From Cenococcum geophilum 1.58 (taxonomy: Eukaryota > Ascomycota > Dothideomycetes > Gloniales > Gloniaceae), in the NCBI GenBank assembly GCA_001692895.1, contig KV748176.1, forward strand, positions 4,555,092 to 4,619,091: a stretch of DNA of 64,000 nt, given 5' to 3'. This document shows, piece by piece, positions 34,578-44,705 of this stretch. Within the stretch, counting starts at the first letter, position 1, and each line of letters starts with the position of its first letter. The translations under genes were made by a program, and so were the position numbers. Below the pieces are notes generated by a model. It was given only the letters and a program-made list of their open reading frames with translations, did no database searches and was not told the DNA's origin.

Positions 34578-34669
34578 GAAAGCAAAAGCCGTATGGCTCA
34601 AAAATGGAGAAGTTTGATGTTGTTGGTAGAAGTCGCGGTGCTCGCAATCTACCGATAAACATTTTCATT
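34578..34669. repeat. Duplicated segment B, copy 1 (92 bp)
   Basis: Essentially identical to 35333-35424, offset 755 bp. It abuts segment A copy 2 with a 3-bp overlap. Confidence 0.93.
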
Positions 34670-34833
34670 TATCTCATTTTTGCTCGTCACCATCTGAAGA
34701 AGAAGAAACCGTACAACAATATCAATATTTGGAGGTATAGGCACAAAGGAGGCTATCTCTGCAAGCACAGCCAGCGCCAGGCCTGCAGCTACAGGTAGGG
34801 TGGGTAAAGCAGAGAAAGCCAAGTATGACCCAG
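34667..34833. repeat. Duplicated segment A, copy 2 (167 bp)
   Basis: Second copy of A. The order is A, 84-bp spacer, B, A, 499-bp spacer, B. The two spacers do not match by eye. Confidence 0.93.
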
Positions 34834-35332
34834 AAAGAGCTGTTCCCATAAAGCAGAGCGTAGTAGGAACAGACCTATACCCAAATATTGTGTATTGTGT
34901 GGAAGGGGCCCAAAGGCTAAGAGAAGCGCTAGTGAAAGGTGGGGAGCGTAGCCAGCGAAGGCAGAGGGTAGGGGAGAGCGTTCAATGTAAAACCTATTCA
35001 AAAAACCCTCCTAGTCGCCGCTAGGTAGGGGAAAAATTAGGTAAAGACTGCTCGTAGGAATAGGGTAAGACGACCTAACGCGACGACAGCGAGACGCCAC
35101 GCATTGTGACGACAGCGAGACGCGCATTGTGAAGCCGAATGCTCACTTGAGCGAAAAGCAAGATACAAACCAGACCTTGATACTTCTGATGCGTTTGACG
35201 CGTAAAAAGCGAAAAAGGGGGGTGGTTGTAGATGCGGCGGTAAGACGATCTAACGCGACAACGATGGGATGAGACCATCGTAATACGATAGACCGAATGA
35301 ACAACAAGTTCTCTATTAAATAAGCCATACAA

Positions 35333-35424
35333 GAAAGCAAAAGCCGTATGGCTCAAAAATGGAGAAGTTTGATGTTGTTGGTAGAAGTCGCGGTGCTCGC
35401 AATCTACCGATAAACATTTTCATT
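35333..35424. repeat. Duplicated segment B, copy 2 (92 bp)
   Basis: Second copy of B, ending the duplicated structure. The 499-bp spacer before it holds two near-copies of GACGACAGCGAGACG (about 35,078-35,127) and two of GTAAGACGAYCTAACGCGAC. Confidence 0.93.
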
Positions 35425-35473
35425 AATTAGCACATTTCATGGCTAATGGTTGAGTTCCACTATAATATCAATA

Positions 35474-35749
35474 TTACCTTTCGAGAGACATCACAGTCGA
35501 GCCTGGTGCAGGACACCTTTCCCTCCATTCTTCTAATGACTCCTCCACAGCTTTGACTCGCACGACTCTAGTGCGAAGGTTGAAAGACGACCAAATGCTG
35601 TCTCTTGGAGCCTCTTCAGACCACCTCTGAAGACTGTAATTCAGTTGATAGCTTTCTCTCAATGGATCGTCATTTCGATTTTCGGCAGTTTCTGTTGTCG
35701 AGCAGCGTTTCGAATCAACACTATGGGGAGACATTTGAAGAACCGGCAA
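35474..35749 (-). other. Open frame, possible gene fragment
   Basis: A 91-codon frame with a polar, charged composition (for example VRVKAVEESLEEWRERC). No start context or homology is recognised. It may be an exon of a decayed gene or chance. Confidence 0.15.
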
Positions 35750-35843
35750 CGACGTATATCAGCGCCACACACCAACCTGAGCCATTTTAGCATCAATAAG
35801 AGTATTTGAAGTCTTAACGAACCCCTCTAAATGCGTTGGAGGA

Positions 35844-36233
35844 TTACTCCCCGGCTAATGATTGAGCTAGGCCGAACGCGAGGGGTTTATAACGCGGTAA
35901 ATGAGAGCACCCTGGTGCAACGGTAGGAATTGTGAATATGGTTTCGTCAGGACTAATATCTCCGGCCTTGTTGGCTTCTAGGATATTTGCGGGACCTAGA
36001 TACGTCGAAATAAAGTCGAGATACTTGACTAGTTCCGCTATAGCTTGATCCTGGAGGAGTACGACGCCAAAAGTAGTGGAATATCCGTGGCCCCGGTCGT
36101 TTTGGGAGTGTATGGCCGTAGGAAGCGGCCGCATGCATAAATTTAAATAAGGACGCGAAAAGACGGCAAGAGAGAAGGGTAGTGTAAATCGAGGCCGCCA
36201 AGATTTCTGGTCGCAAGTGCGGATGAACAACAA
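35844..36233 (-). pseudogene. Hypothetical protein fragment
   Basis: The second half of this 129-codon frame looks protein-like (AIAELVKYLDFISTYLGPAN, then IFTIPTVAPGCSHLP). The first half does not. I do not recognise it. It may be a truncated gene left beside the duplication, or a short gene with an unseen upstream exon. Confidence 0.25.
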
Positions 36234-37216
36234 GCCTCCTGGTCAGTGCTTATTGATCGACACGCGCCTGTCACCCATGCTTTACTGTTTACCCTAATCC
36301 TACTTCGTGTTCGTAGTAGAGTGTGACCTGATCCATGTGTACCCTTATATACATCATAAAGCTGGACTAACACCCTAATCAAGCAATGGAGATAACCACT
36401 CTTGTAGAAACTCCGTGCTACTACCATAGGTGTACCGGTAGAAAAAAACTTAAGCTGACAAGCTCTTTTATGTGTACTTTTACTCATCTTCCTCTAAATG
36501 TACTTCGAGATACACATGGGGTGGTCCGGCCATATCAATCCCTAAAATGCCTTCAATAACTTACCAAGAGACCCCACTATGGACTGAGGCGTTTAAGCTA
36601 AGCTATGTTGAGGGTCATGTTTTAAAAAGTTGGTAGGTAAGCTGTGGTTTTTTACAAACTAGATCGCACTCACTCGAGCATCGAAAGCAGTAAATAGGTG
36701 GTCAATGTTTTGCTCCAGCATTTAGTCTTAGTCATGCTTAAACCTCCGGTCAAACTTTAAACGTCCTACCTCCTCGCTTGCAATGCACTATTTACCCGGA
36801 TCGTACTCTTACCACTAAGCTGCATTGCGATTTGAATCTCGAGACTTCAACTGACCAGTACAGAATACTGACATGGCTCAAAGCTAGCGTGCATTAGGGT
36901 TGACGAATGTCCATGTCCATCCGAGGTTCTCGTCTGCAACTAAGGTCTTCTGAACCCAGCATCTGATCTTCATTTCCAACGTATGCTTGGAACATATTAG
37001 GGTTATGGTGGCGGTAGAAGAGGTGAGCTCGCTCTTTAGGAGTACGAAGAGTGAGTGAGGGAGTAAATAGTACGGCATCTCATGGAGAATGGATAAGAAT
37101 AAGGTGATCTCGGAGAAAATATATTGCGCAGGTGATGGATTGCAGTATTACTCGCTCATGTAGTACTCTAGGGACCTTCCAGGCCTTGGTGGTAAATCCA
37201 TAAGAATCAATCCGCT
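36234..37216. other. Intergenic; no supported gene
   Basis: Open frames here are short and overlap on both strands without motifs. A tRNA-like fragment at about 36,790-36,838 was considered and rejected. The right part is presumably the 3' region of the Atg28 gene. Confidence 0.5.
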
Positions 37217-38674
37217 TCATTCGGTGTCAGTATCTTGATGTGAGAGAAGGAGCTCAGGATCAGGATCGTCGTCATCCGTATCAAAGAATTTCTGATTCGA
37301 ATATGACTGGCGACTGGGTTCAGGCGAGGAGTTTGGTTCATGGTCCAGGCTGCTGTGCGTTGCTGGCTCATTTTCCGAAGTGTCTGAATGTTGCTCAGCA
37401 TCTGATCTCGAGTCTGGCATGAGCGACAAAGCATTCTCTAATATTTCTCGACCTTGCTTAAAAGCTTCAAGCTCAGCGCCGATGCAACAGACCAGCAATT
37501 TCCAGTTCTTTGATTCCGCTAGTTTCAGTTTGCTTTCGATATAGAGCATCGTTCTATCCATACGCGAAATGAGGCCTTTGATGCTATTGTCTGGTGGGGC
37601 TGGACTCATGTCATTTGGGTCACGACTTCTCCCCATTTTCTGCATCTCTTCTTGAAGACCCGACTCAAAGTCGGTGATGTTATTAATAACATCATTCCAC
37701 AGAACAGCGCCTTCTTCCAGAGCATCCCTATCAATATCCACTTCTTGGTAGCTCTCCTCGAGTCTCGTTTGCTCATCTTGCCAGTAATCCTTGGCCATAG
37801 CCAGCGTGCGGCGCTTAGGTGGGAGGGAAAAGAAAGTCGAAGTTTTTGATAGGTTGCGGTGAGACTCAGGAGGTGGTCGCGCGAGAAATTTCGTAACTTC
37901 CAATTCGAGGAGAGACAGTGAGGCTTTGTAAGAGGACAGCTTCGCTTCCACAGCATTCTCAGTCTCAGATAGCTCTTCTAAAATTCTTCGATGTTTGGCT
38001 TTCATCCCCCACAACTTTTCCTCCAGTTGCCTAATCTCGGTTTCAAGTTTGCTAGCTTCCTCTTTGAGTGTATGTGCCTTTGATCTAGTTCCGTTTTTCT
38101 CGATGGTCTGAATTCTTTGCTCGAGACCGTTTCGCTTAGCTTCCCATTTAGTTATCCTCTCCAAGACAACTTGATTCTTTGACAGATCCGATTCCAATAA
38201 GTAGGATTCTTCTTCTTTAACAGCAGCGAGCTGTTGAATCCTTCTATATATTCCTCGTCGAGCGGCTCGGAGATTGTATTTGCGGCGACTCGGCTGTCGA
38301 GGAGGGTTTGTGGCATTCCTTCGCATACTGGAAACCGTTGGAGTGCTGCTGCCAGTGGAAGTGTGATCGTCTAGTTGGCCGTTGCCTAATCCAGCCATGA
38401 GACCCTCTGCTTGAGCATCCAGAAGATCTTGCAACTCTTCCTCTAGATGTCTTGCTTTCCGTTGTACAGCCAGCAAATCATCCGGTACTCTTGCCTTCTG
38501 GTCCAATCTTACTGGGGAAGCGTACATGCTTGACGCGACAGGCCGGGGTGGAAACGCGGGTAAAGCTTGTGGAGAGAGTGGGGAGGTGTCGTAGAGTTGG
38601 AGCTCGTGGTGATCTTCAGAAGGGTTCCGAAGCCTCGGTGAAAGTGGACCGAGTATGGAGTTGATTAAAGACAT
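37217..38674 (-). CDS. ATG28: Autophagy-related protein 28 (Atg28-like)
   Basis: One uninterrupted exon of 485 codons. The N-terminus (MSLINSILGPLSPRLRNPS) is followed by a Ser/Pro-rich stretch, then LEEELQDLLDAQAEGLMAGLG and a TSTGSSTPTVSS segment. Next is a basic patch (KYNLRAARRGIYRRIQQLAA) and a long coiled coil at about residues 150-275, ending SYKASLSLLELEVTKFLARP. These blocks in this order match fungal Atg28, a coiled-coil protein first studied in pexophagy of methylotrophic yeasts, where it works with Atg17-class scaffolds. The C-terminal 70 residues are acidic and disordered (DTDDDDPDPE). Recognition is from memory. No introns or RIP-type stops. Confidence 0.85.
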   Translation of the reverse strand: MSLINSILGPLSPRLRNPSEDHHELQLYDTSPLSPQALPAFPPRPVASSMYASPVRLDQKARVPDDLLAVQRKARHLEEELQDLLDAQAEGLMAGLGNGQLDDHTSTGSSTPTVSSMRRNATNPPRQPSRRKYNLRAARRGIYRRIQQLAAVKEEESYLLESDLSKNQVVLERITKWEAKRNGLEQRIQTIEKNGTRSKAHTLKEEASKLETEIRQLEEKLWGMKAKHRRILEELSETENAVEAKLSSYKASLSLLELEVTKFLARPPPESHRNLSKTSTFFSLPPKRRTLAMAKDYWQDEQTRLEESYQEVDIDRDALEEGAVLWNDVINNITDFESGLQEEMQKMGRSRDPNDMSPAPPDNSIKGLISRMDRTMLYIESKLKLAESKNWKLLVCCIGAELEAFKQGREILENALSLMPDSRSDAEQHSDTSENEPATHSSLDHEPNSSPEPSRQSYSNQKFFDTDDDDPDPELLLSHQDTDTE

Positions 38675-40169
38675 GCTGGAAAATTATTTGAGGATTCGTA
38701 TGAATTCCGCACGAGCTCCTGGAGCTTTTCGTGAGCTCCAGGCACCCCAGTGAAGTGGTGGCTTAAGCATCGTTATGGTTGCTAGTCTTGATCCAGGTGA
38801 CTTCAGGCGCAGTAATCATGCACGTGATTACATCCAAGGCTCAATGATTCTGTCATCCAGTTTCGATGTTGGGCCACCTAACATCAATCTACAACAGTCC
38901 ACAACAGTCCAGAGTTTGAGAGATGCCCCTGATCTTACCTATTTCATTCCTTGTGGCGTTTCGTAACCTCGGTTCTGCGCCTGACTCTGAGTCCGGGCGA
39001 AATCACACCAATAAGCCTCCCGGCAATACAGATGCACTTGCATCCGAAGCATCTTAGAGGGCCTTGCACAACATCACCACTTTGTCGCTTTGGTATAGGA
39101 TCCGGGACGGACGAAAATCTCGTATTGGAAATAGATCTAACCGGTACCGAAATATTGCCTCTTTTCCTGTCCTAGCTTAGCCACATGTCTACGACAGCCT
39201 CCAGCTCGAACATGCCAAGTGTAAGAGATGGGAGAATACTTTTCCAGCTACCTTGGCGATGCGTGGAATTGGTCAATGCACGTCTCTCCACACACTTAGG
39301 TAAGCGCCAAGAAGCCTCCAAGAAGTTTCAGCAGCGGAATCCCTCCAAGTGTTTTGGTAAGCATATTTAAAAATACTTTAATTTTACTTTTATGTATATG
39401 CGTCTACATTCTATTATAAATACATATAAAAAATATCATAATTATGTGCACAACCTGTGCGTGCACGGAATTAAATTTTCTCACTGTCAAGCTCTGTGAT
39501 CTGCGCTTTGGGAGATCGCAATAAAATTGTTGTCTCCACAGTACCACAATTTTAACCTGCTAGTTCTCATTCAGCCCTCAAACGAACATGACTTGGTAAT
39601 GTCAGAAAGCGTTGCTTCCAGTTAAATATAGTCAAGTTCTTAACAGATTCAGCTCTTTCCGCTCGGCGGGAGAACTTGGCGGGAGAACTTGGCGTATGAG
39701 CCTCAGACCTTGGCAAGCAGCATTCGTCAGTCCCATGGGCTGTGTACTTCTATTGAGCCTTACTTTCTTTTCCAACTCTCTTGTCAGTATGACTTGGCTT
39801 ACCTTGTACTTGGCTGTAACGTCGACGCAACTACATGGCGCAGCGTCTAAATCTTCAGAGACCTCTAGGTCATTCTTAGTAATATTCACCTTTCCTTATT
39901 ACGTTCGCTGAACCTCTGCTGCGCCGGCTCTCCTCAGAGTCAGTCCTTCTTTAAAATTGGCTTTCAGCTCTTCTCCACATTTGTAATCGTCAATTATAAG
40001 TGCACGTTGATCGTCGCTCACTTGACCCATCGGAAGAAATTCTCCTGCTTATATTACAACAACATATAATCCGTCGCAAGAAGCACCGGCAAGAAAGACA
40101 GTAACAATACTCTCACTCAGATCGACTACATTTTTCGAATATCAATCATTACGCTGTTCATTCAACACT
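38675..40169. other. Intergenic between Atg28 and carbonic anhydrase; no supported gene
   Basis: It should hold the Atg28 promoter on the left and the carbonic anhydrase promoter on the right. A local AT-rich patch lies at 39,363-39,440. A direct 15-bp duplication, GGCGGGAGAACTTGG, occurs at about 39,665-39,695. Open frames at 38775-38966, 39185-39370 and 39612-39911 lack motifs. Confidence 0.5.
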
Positions 40170-41179
40170 ATGTTTTTCAAAGAGTTTTCCGGATTTCTGC
40201 TACTCACCGGCTATGCCTCTGCTAGCTGCCTTCATGGCACCTCACATCTTTTACGGCGCGCTACCCCCGATGGAGGTGTGGAGGTTAGTAAATTTGGCTA
40301 TACCGAACTCGAAGGTCCTCTCCACTGGGCTGGCCTATCTACGGACAACAGCGCCTGCGCTATTGGTACCAGACAGTCCCCGATAAATATGGGTATGTCT
40401 AACTTAAAACTCCTCATGTCAATGCTATTCTATGGCTGCAATACTGACGACAACAAGATTCTTCTATCCATACTGTGGCCGAGGCCCCTCAGATTTGTAT
40501 ACCCAGCGTAGAGTCAGCCGAGTTCGAGAACTTGGGGTCAACCGTTGAAGTAATCGTTAATGGCACGGCTACTTTCGATGGAACCAACTACTCCTTGAAG
40601 CAATTCCATTTCCACACGCCATCCGAACATCGGATCGACGAGGAGTACTTCCCACTAGAAATGCACATGGTACACGAAGCAACCGGTCCGTCCCCCTATC
40701 CCCAAAACCAAATGTCGAAAAATGGAAAATAAATGAAAAAAAAAAGCTCGCAGCTAACCAAAGCACCAGACAACTCGAGCCGCATCGCCGTCGTCAGCGC
40801 CCTCTTCCAACTCACCGCCGACGGCAGCACGACCGACCTCATCACCAACGTAACCAAGAACCTAGCCGAGATCGCCACCCCGGGCACCGTCACCGAAACC
40901 GGCCCGCTGGACTTCACCTCGCTGTCGGCGCAGCTGACGACCACGCCGCTCCTCCAGTACACGGGCTCGCTGACGACGCCGCCGTGCGCCGAGGGCGTCA
41001 TGTTCCTGGTCACGCAGAAGCCGCTGCCGCTCAACGTCGCGACCTTCAACGCGATCAAGTCCGTCGTCAAGTTCAACTCGCGCTTCACGCAGAACGAGTT
41101 GGGCGAGCCGAACCTGCTGGTCGTGGCGGCCAACAAGCTCAAGAACGTGACGGCTTCGAGCAACGGAACTGCTAGCTAG
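40170..41179 (+). CDS. Secreted alpha-carbonic anhydrase
   Basis: Catalyses reversible hydration of CO2. Three exons, 40170-40392, 40458-40685 and 40764-41179, join in phase to 288 residues. The first 20 residues are a signal peptide (FSGFLLLTGYASASC). Hallmarks are HWAGLS, RQSPIN at the end of exon 1, and the zinc ligands in QFHFHTPSEH and EMHMVHE. The C-terminal active-site loop reads TGSLTTPPCAEGV (threonine of the TTPPC motif). Potential N-glycosylation sites (NGT, NVT) lie at the end. Intron 1 has donor GTATGT. Intron 2 has an unusual donor, GTCCGT, but a good branch site (GCTAAC) close to its acceptor, and is needed to keep the frame. Exon 3 is far richer in G/C at third positions than exons 1-2. 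No RIP damage. Confidence 0.93.
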
Positions 41180-41670
41180 AGGGGTGGCATTCTGTGCGTT
41201 TGGCGGATAGTGCCGACGCTCGGCAGGTGATGCTGGTCACCGGGTGGGTGTGGTGGGGGGCGAAGATTTGTTCCGACGGGCAGCATGCAGGTGGTGAAGA
41301 TTGCGGGATCTCGGGCGCTAAGTGATGCAGATCTCTGTATTTCTCCTAGAANCATGTACTCTTGTTTTTGTTCTGCGTTTTGGGGCTAGACATTTGGCGT
41401 GTTTTATGTTTTTTTTTTGGCTTAGGCCGGTTTGATGTGGATGTATGAGTAGCATTGTTGGGGTTTGGATGGAGCATTGATAAATCGATGCAAATAGAGA
41501 CAGCGTGCATATCTTGGGGTTTTGACCTGCTCGTGGAGTTATGTCGTTTATAGTTGTGAGTGTGAATAAAGTCAATTCAAGCAATCCTCCACTCTAATCA
41601 ACCCACCCCAAGCCTCGCCAAGTCCCACCGCGCCAACCTCTTAACCGTTGATCCAAGCCGAATCCCACCG
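41180..41670. other. Downstream region of carbonic anhydrase; no gene
   Basis: Probably 3' UTR and spacer: T-rich with one N at about 41,352. Ends at the TA duplicated by the pogo element. Confidence 0.5.
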
Positions 41671-41818
41671 TACAGCCTGTACTCGGCCCCTGCAGGGTCT
41701 CCGACTTTTGCTCCGCAAAAGGCCTCGCGTAGCGAGGCCCTACTAGCTCAACGATAATCACACACTCAACGATAACATCTGTCAAAAATCATTAATTTAC
41801 TCGTCCCTAGTATTTTCT

Positions 41819-43953
41819 ATGGCCAAAAAAAAGCGCGAATTATCTGATTATGATGCTACTGTCCTCCGCATTAAAGCCGCGCTTAAAGAGCTCTATGTAG
41901 TACCAAATCTAAATATCCTCTAATACGCTAGGTCTCACAACCTACCCTACCAGAGGCTCAACCGAGCTTATAAGGGCGGAAAAAATCGTAAAACCTGCTT
42001 AAAAATAAATGCCCTGCTCACCGAGGAGCAGGACTACTCTCTCCTACGCTATATTGACTTTGTAGACAATATAGGCTTCGGTGTACGCCATAATTTAGTA
42101 CGCCAGCAATGCGACGCAATCCTAGCTGCCTCACATACTGGGGCTGGCTCACCCCCTTACTGTGGGGTCCATTGGGCTCAAAGATGGCTACAAGAGCACC
42201 CGTAATTTAGGAGAGTTAAAGCAAAGCCTATAGAGGTGTAGAGAAAGCTTGCGCAACAGCTAGAGGCTATTTAGAAGTGGTTTAATAAGCTAGGGGTAAA
42301 GATTAAAGAGCTAGCTATAACCTAAGAGGATCTATATAATATAGACGAATGTGGAGTTTAAATTAGGGTTGCTAAGAACCAGTATGTATATACAAAGCAC
42401 GGTAAGTAGGTAATTATCCTAGGATTCTACTAGCAATTAATCCTAATGCTGTACGGCAGATATTTATACCTTATTTGAATAACCGTGAGCAGGTCTCCCT
42501 AGTAGAGGCTATCTCAGCCAGCGGCGTCGCGATTGCTCCTATGATTATAGTTAAAGCAGCGACTATCTTAGAGGGCTGGATTATGGACCTTCCGGACGAT
42601 TATCTTATGCATAAAAGCGAAACCGGGTATAGTAATAACGAGACCAGTTTAGATTGGATAAAGCATTTTAATAAGATAACCTAGGGGCAAGCTAAGGGTA
42701 GATGGAGACTACTGCTAATGGACGGATATGGATCCTATTTTACTAGAGAGTTTATCGAGTACGCTATAAGTAATAGGATACAGCTCTGGGCGCTCCCTCC
42801 GCATACTACCCACTTCCTCTAGCCTCTAGATGTAGGGTGCTTCTAGCCATTAAAGTGGTACTAAGGCAAGGTGCTTGACTGGGCCTCTCGCAGTGGCGCT
42901 ACTGAAATATCTAAGACTGATTTCTTTGCTACTATAAAGGAGGTTCGTTAGCAGGCCTTTAGGAGTAGTACAGTCCTTAGCGGGTAGAGGCGAACTAGAT
43001 TATATCCGTTTAAACCTAAGCTAGTTATTAATTACCTTAAGGCTCTAGAAGGCACTAATTCTCTATAGGAGGCAGCACTAGCACGCAGAGCTGTCCCTAG
43101 GCCCTTAACGCCTCCTTAAGTCACCCCTGAGCCCGGCCGCCCTAGCTGGAGTACCCCTCTTACTATACAAACGCTTTAAACCCAGAACGCTTAAGTAAAG
43201 GGGATCATCGAGCAGTGGCTGCCGTCGCCAATAGCAATCAATATAGCTTGTACGCTAAGAGGAGGAGAAGCGTAGGCTACTAACTTAGCTAGTTTTCAAA
43301 AGGACCTACTTAACACCAAGGCAGCAGAGAATACCCATGAGGAGCGCCGTAAGCGTAAAAGGAGAGTAATAACAGCTAGCGGAGGACCTGTCTACGCAGG
43401 CAAGGCGCGAGAGATGTCAAAGAAACGCAAAGTTAATAAGATACAGGCCCTTAACCGACAGTTAGCAAGGCTTAAGGCGCGAGAGCGCCAGAAGGTCTTC
43501 ACGCGGTAGGCCAAGCTTCGCCCTACTGTACGCAACCATGGCAAAATATACGGGCGGAGGCAGCTTAAGGACGAGCCAAGGCGTAGGGACGTCTCCAAAT
43601 GGCTAAAGGATAACTATATTAAGCTCCAGGACCGCTGCTGGGAGTCTATTAAACGTGCAGGCCCGTACGGGCCACGCATTAAGGTATAGCCTACTACTAA
43701 GGACATAACGCCTGCTGTTAATGTCGCCGCGCAGCACTGAGCCTCTGATAACCCCTACGAGCTTCTACTACGTCAGAAATGGACTGCAGAGGCGTCAGCT
43801 AGTGCTCCTATTTTTATAAAGGACGACTCTAACTCCGGGGAGAACGCTAGCAGTAAATTAAACACCTCCAGCGCCTCCTTTGGCAGCGATAAGCTTAGAG
43901 ATTACAAGCAATTTGGATCGGATGAACTCCTACGTGATGAGAGGATTTTATAG
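41819..43953 (+). pseudogene. Pogo 2 transposase, lightly decayed
   Basis: Reads MAKKKRELSDYDATVLRIKA at the start, an HTH-CENPB-type region with VRHNLVRQQCD and WAQRWLQEHP, then DDE-domain parts DLYNIDECGV, RLLLMDGYGSYFT and WALPPHTTHFLQPLDVGCF. A basic nuclear-type C-terminal region with RKRKRRVITASGGPV and repeated Arg-Gln/Lys follows. Most stops are TAA/TAG at Gln positions, and there is at least one frameshift around 42,420-42,475. A segment 42475-42684 remains open. Not functional as it stands. Confidence 0.82.
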
Positions 43954-44059
43954 CCTTATAAAATAGGTGTAGCCTTAATACAATCGTCACAATTAAGTTT
44001 GTTATCGTTGAGTGTGTGATTATCGTTGAGCTAGTAGGGCCTCGCTACGGGGCCGAGTA

Positions 44060-44327
44060 CGAGCTCCGGCGTCTCCCCCCCCGTTGCGCAGCGCGGTACA
44101 CACGCAATTTCGCTAATATTTAGTCAAGTGCACCATCCAGCGTAGATACTGTGCACTTACGAAAAAGGCTGTGCACTCCTAAGCAAGGTATGTGCACTTA
44201 CAAGAATGGTAAAGTCTTTGATTTTTAGGCTTAATTGTAAGAGTTAAACTTGAAGTTCTCTAGTGTGCAGGAAAGCGAAATTGCGTGTGTACCGCGCTGC
44301 GCAACGGGGGGGAGACGCCGGAGCTCG
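44060..44327. mobile_element. 268-bp MITE inside the right end of pogo 2
   Basis: Terminal inverted repeats of about 55 bp (CGAGCTCCGGCGTCTCCC... and complement), flanked by TA at 44058-44059 and 44328-44329. The interior contains about three TGTGCACTTAC-like repeats (44,150-44,205) and no open frame. Removing it and one TA recreates CCGAGTACAGGCTG, the complement of the left pogo end at 41,675-41,688. Confidence 0.92.
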
Positions 44328-44705
44328 TACAGGCTGTAGATAGATGTACTCACACAACCGCGTCACCGTTTCTGATTTGCCCTTCCGTAACACCGTATCG
44401 CACACATAAAGCACCGGAACCGTGAACAGGATAAAATGGTATCATTTCCCCGACATCGTTTCATTTTCCTTCCCTTCCCCCCCTCTCCCCATCACTTCGT
44501 TCCATCCTCCAAAAACCCGCGTCATCCCATCCCATCACATCTCACCGCACCTCCTCTCCACCAAAGCAAACGCCCAACATCAAAACCTCACCCAGCTAAG
44601 AAGGAAAATAATAATAATCAGGGGGCCGCACTATCATCACACAACCCCTCTATGCCCAACGAGAACCCCCTCACCCCAAAACAAAGGAATCAACAAGCCA
44701 AAACC

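Larger units (their letters stand above)
41673..44336 (+). mobile_element. Pogo/Tigger-type DNA transposon 2, with a MITE in its right end
   Basis: Starts CAGCCTGTACTCGGCCCC after TA (41671-41672) and ends with the complement before TA (44337-44338). CAG at the tip and a TA target are typical of pogo. A further inverted part, GCGAGGCCCTACTAGCTCAA and beyond, continues inwards to about 41,785. The left end holds 39 bp (41691-41729) missing from the right end, including hairpins such as CTTTTGCTCCGCAAAAG. The right end is split by a 268-bp MITE. This is the least RIP-decayed large transposon here and lies in a gene island. Confidence 0.9.

Noticed and set aside
34300..34849. Possible small membrane protein encoded by segment A on the minus strand
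   Set aside because: The hydrophobic stretch is real but starts and ends are supplied by unrelated flanks in each copy; no consistent gene model.
36784..36850. tRNA-like sequence on the minus strand (TAGTGGTAAGAG-like A box, GATTCAAATC-like B box, GCAATGC/GCATTGC stem)
   Set aside because: Only about 35 nt lie between the 7-bp stem arms, too short for a cloverleaf, and the B-box-like part is upstream of the A-box-like part. At most a tRNA relic.
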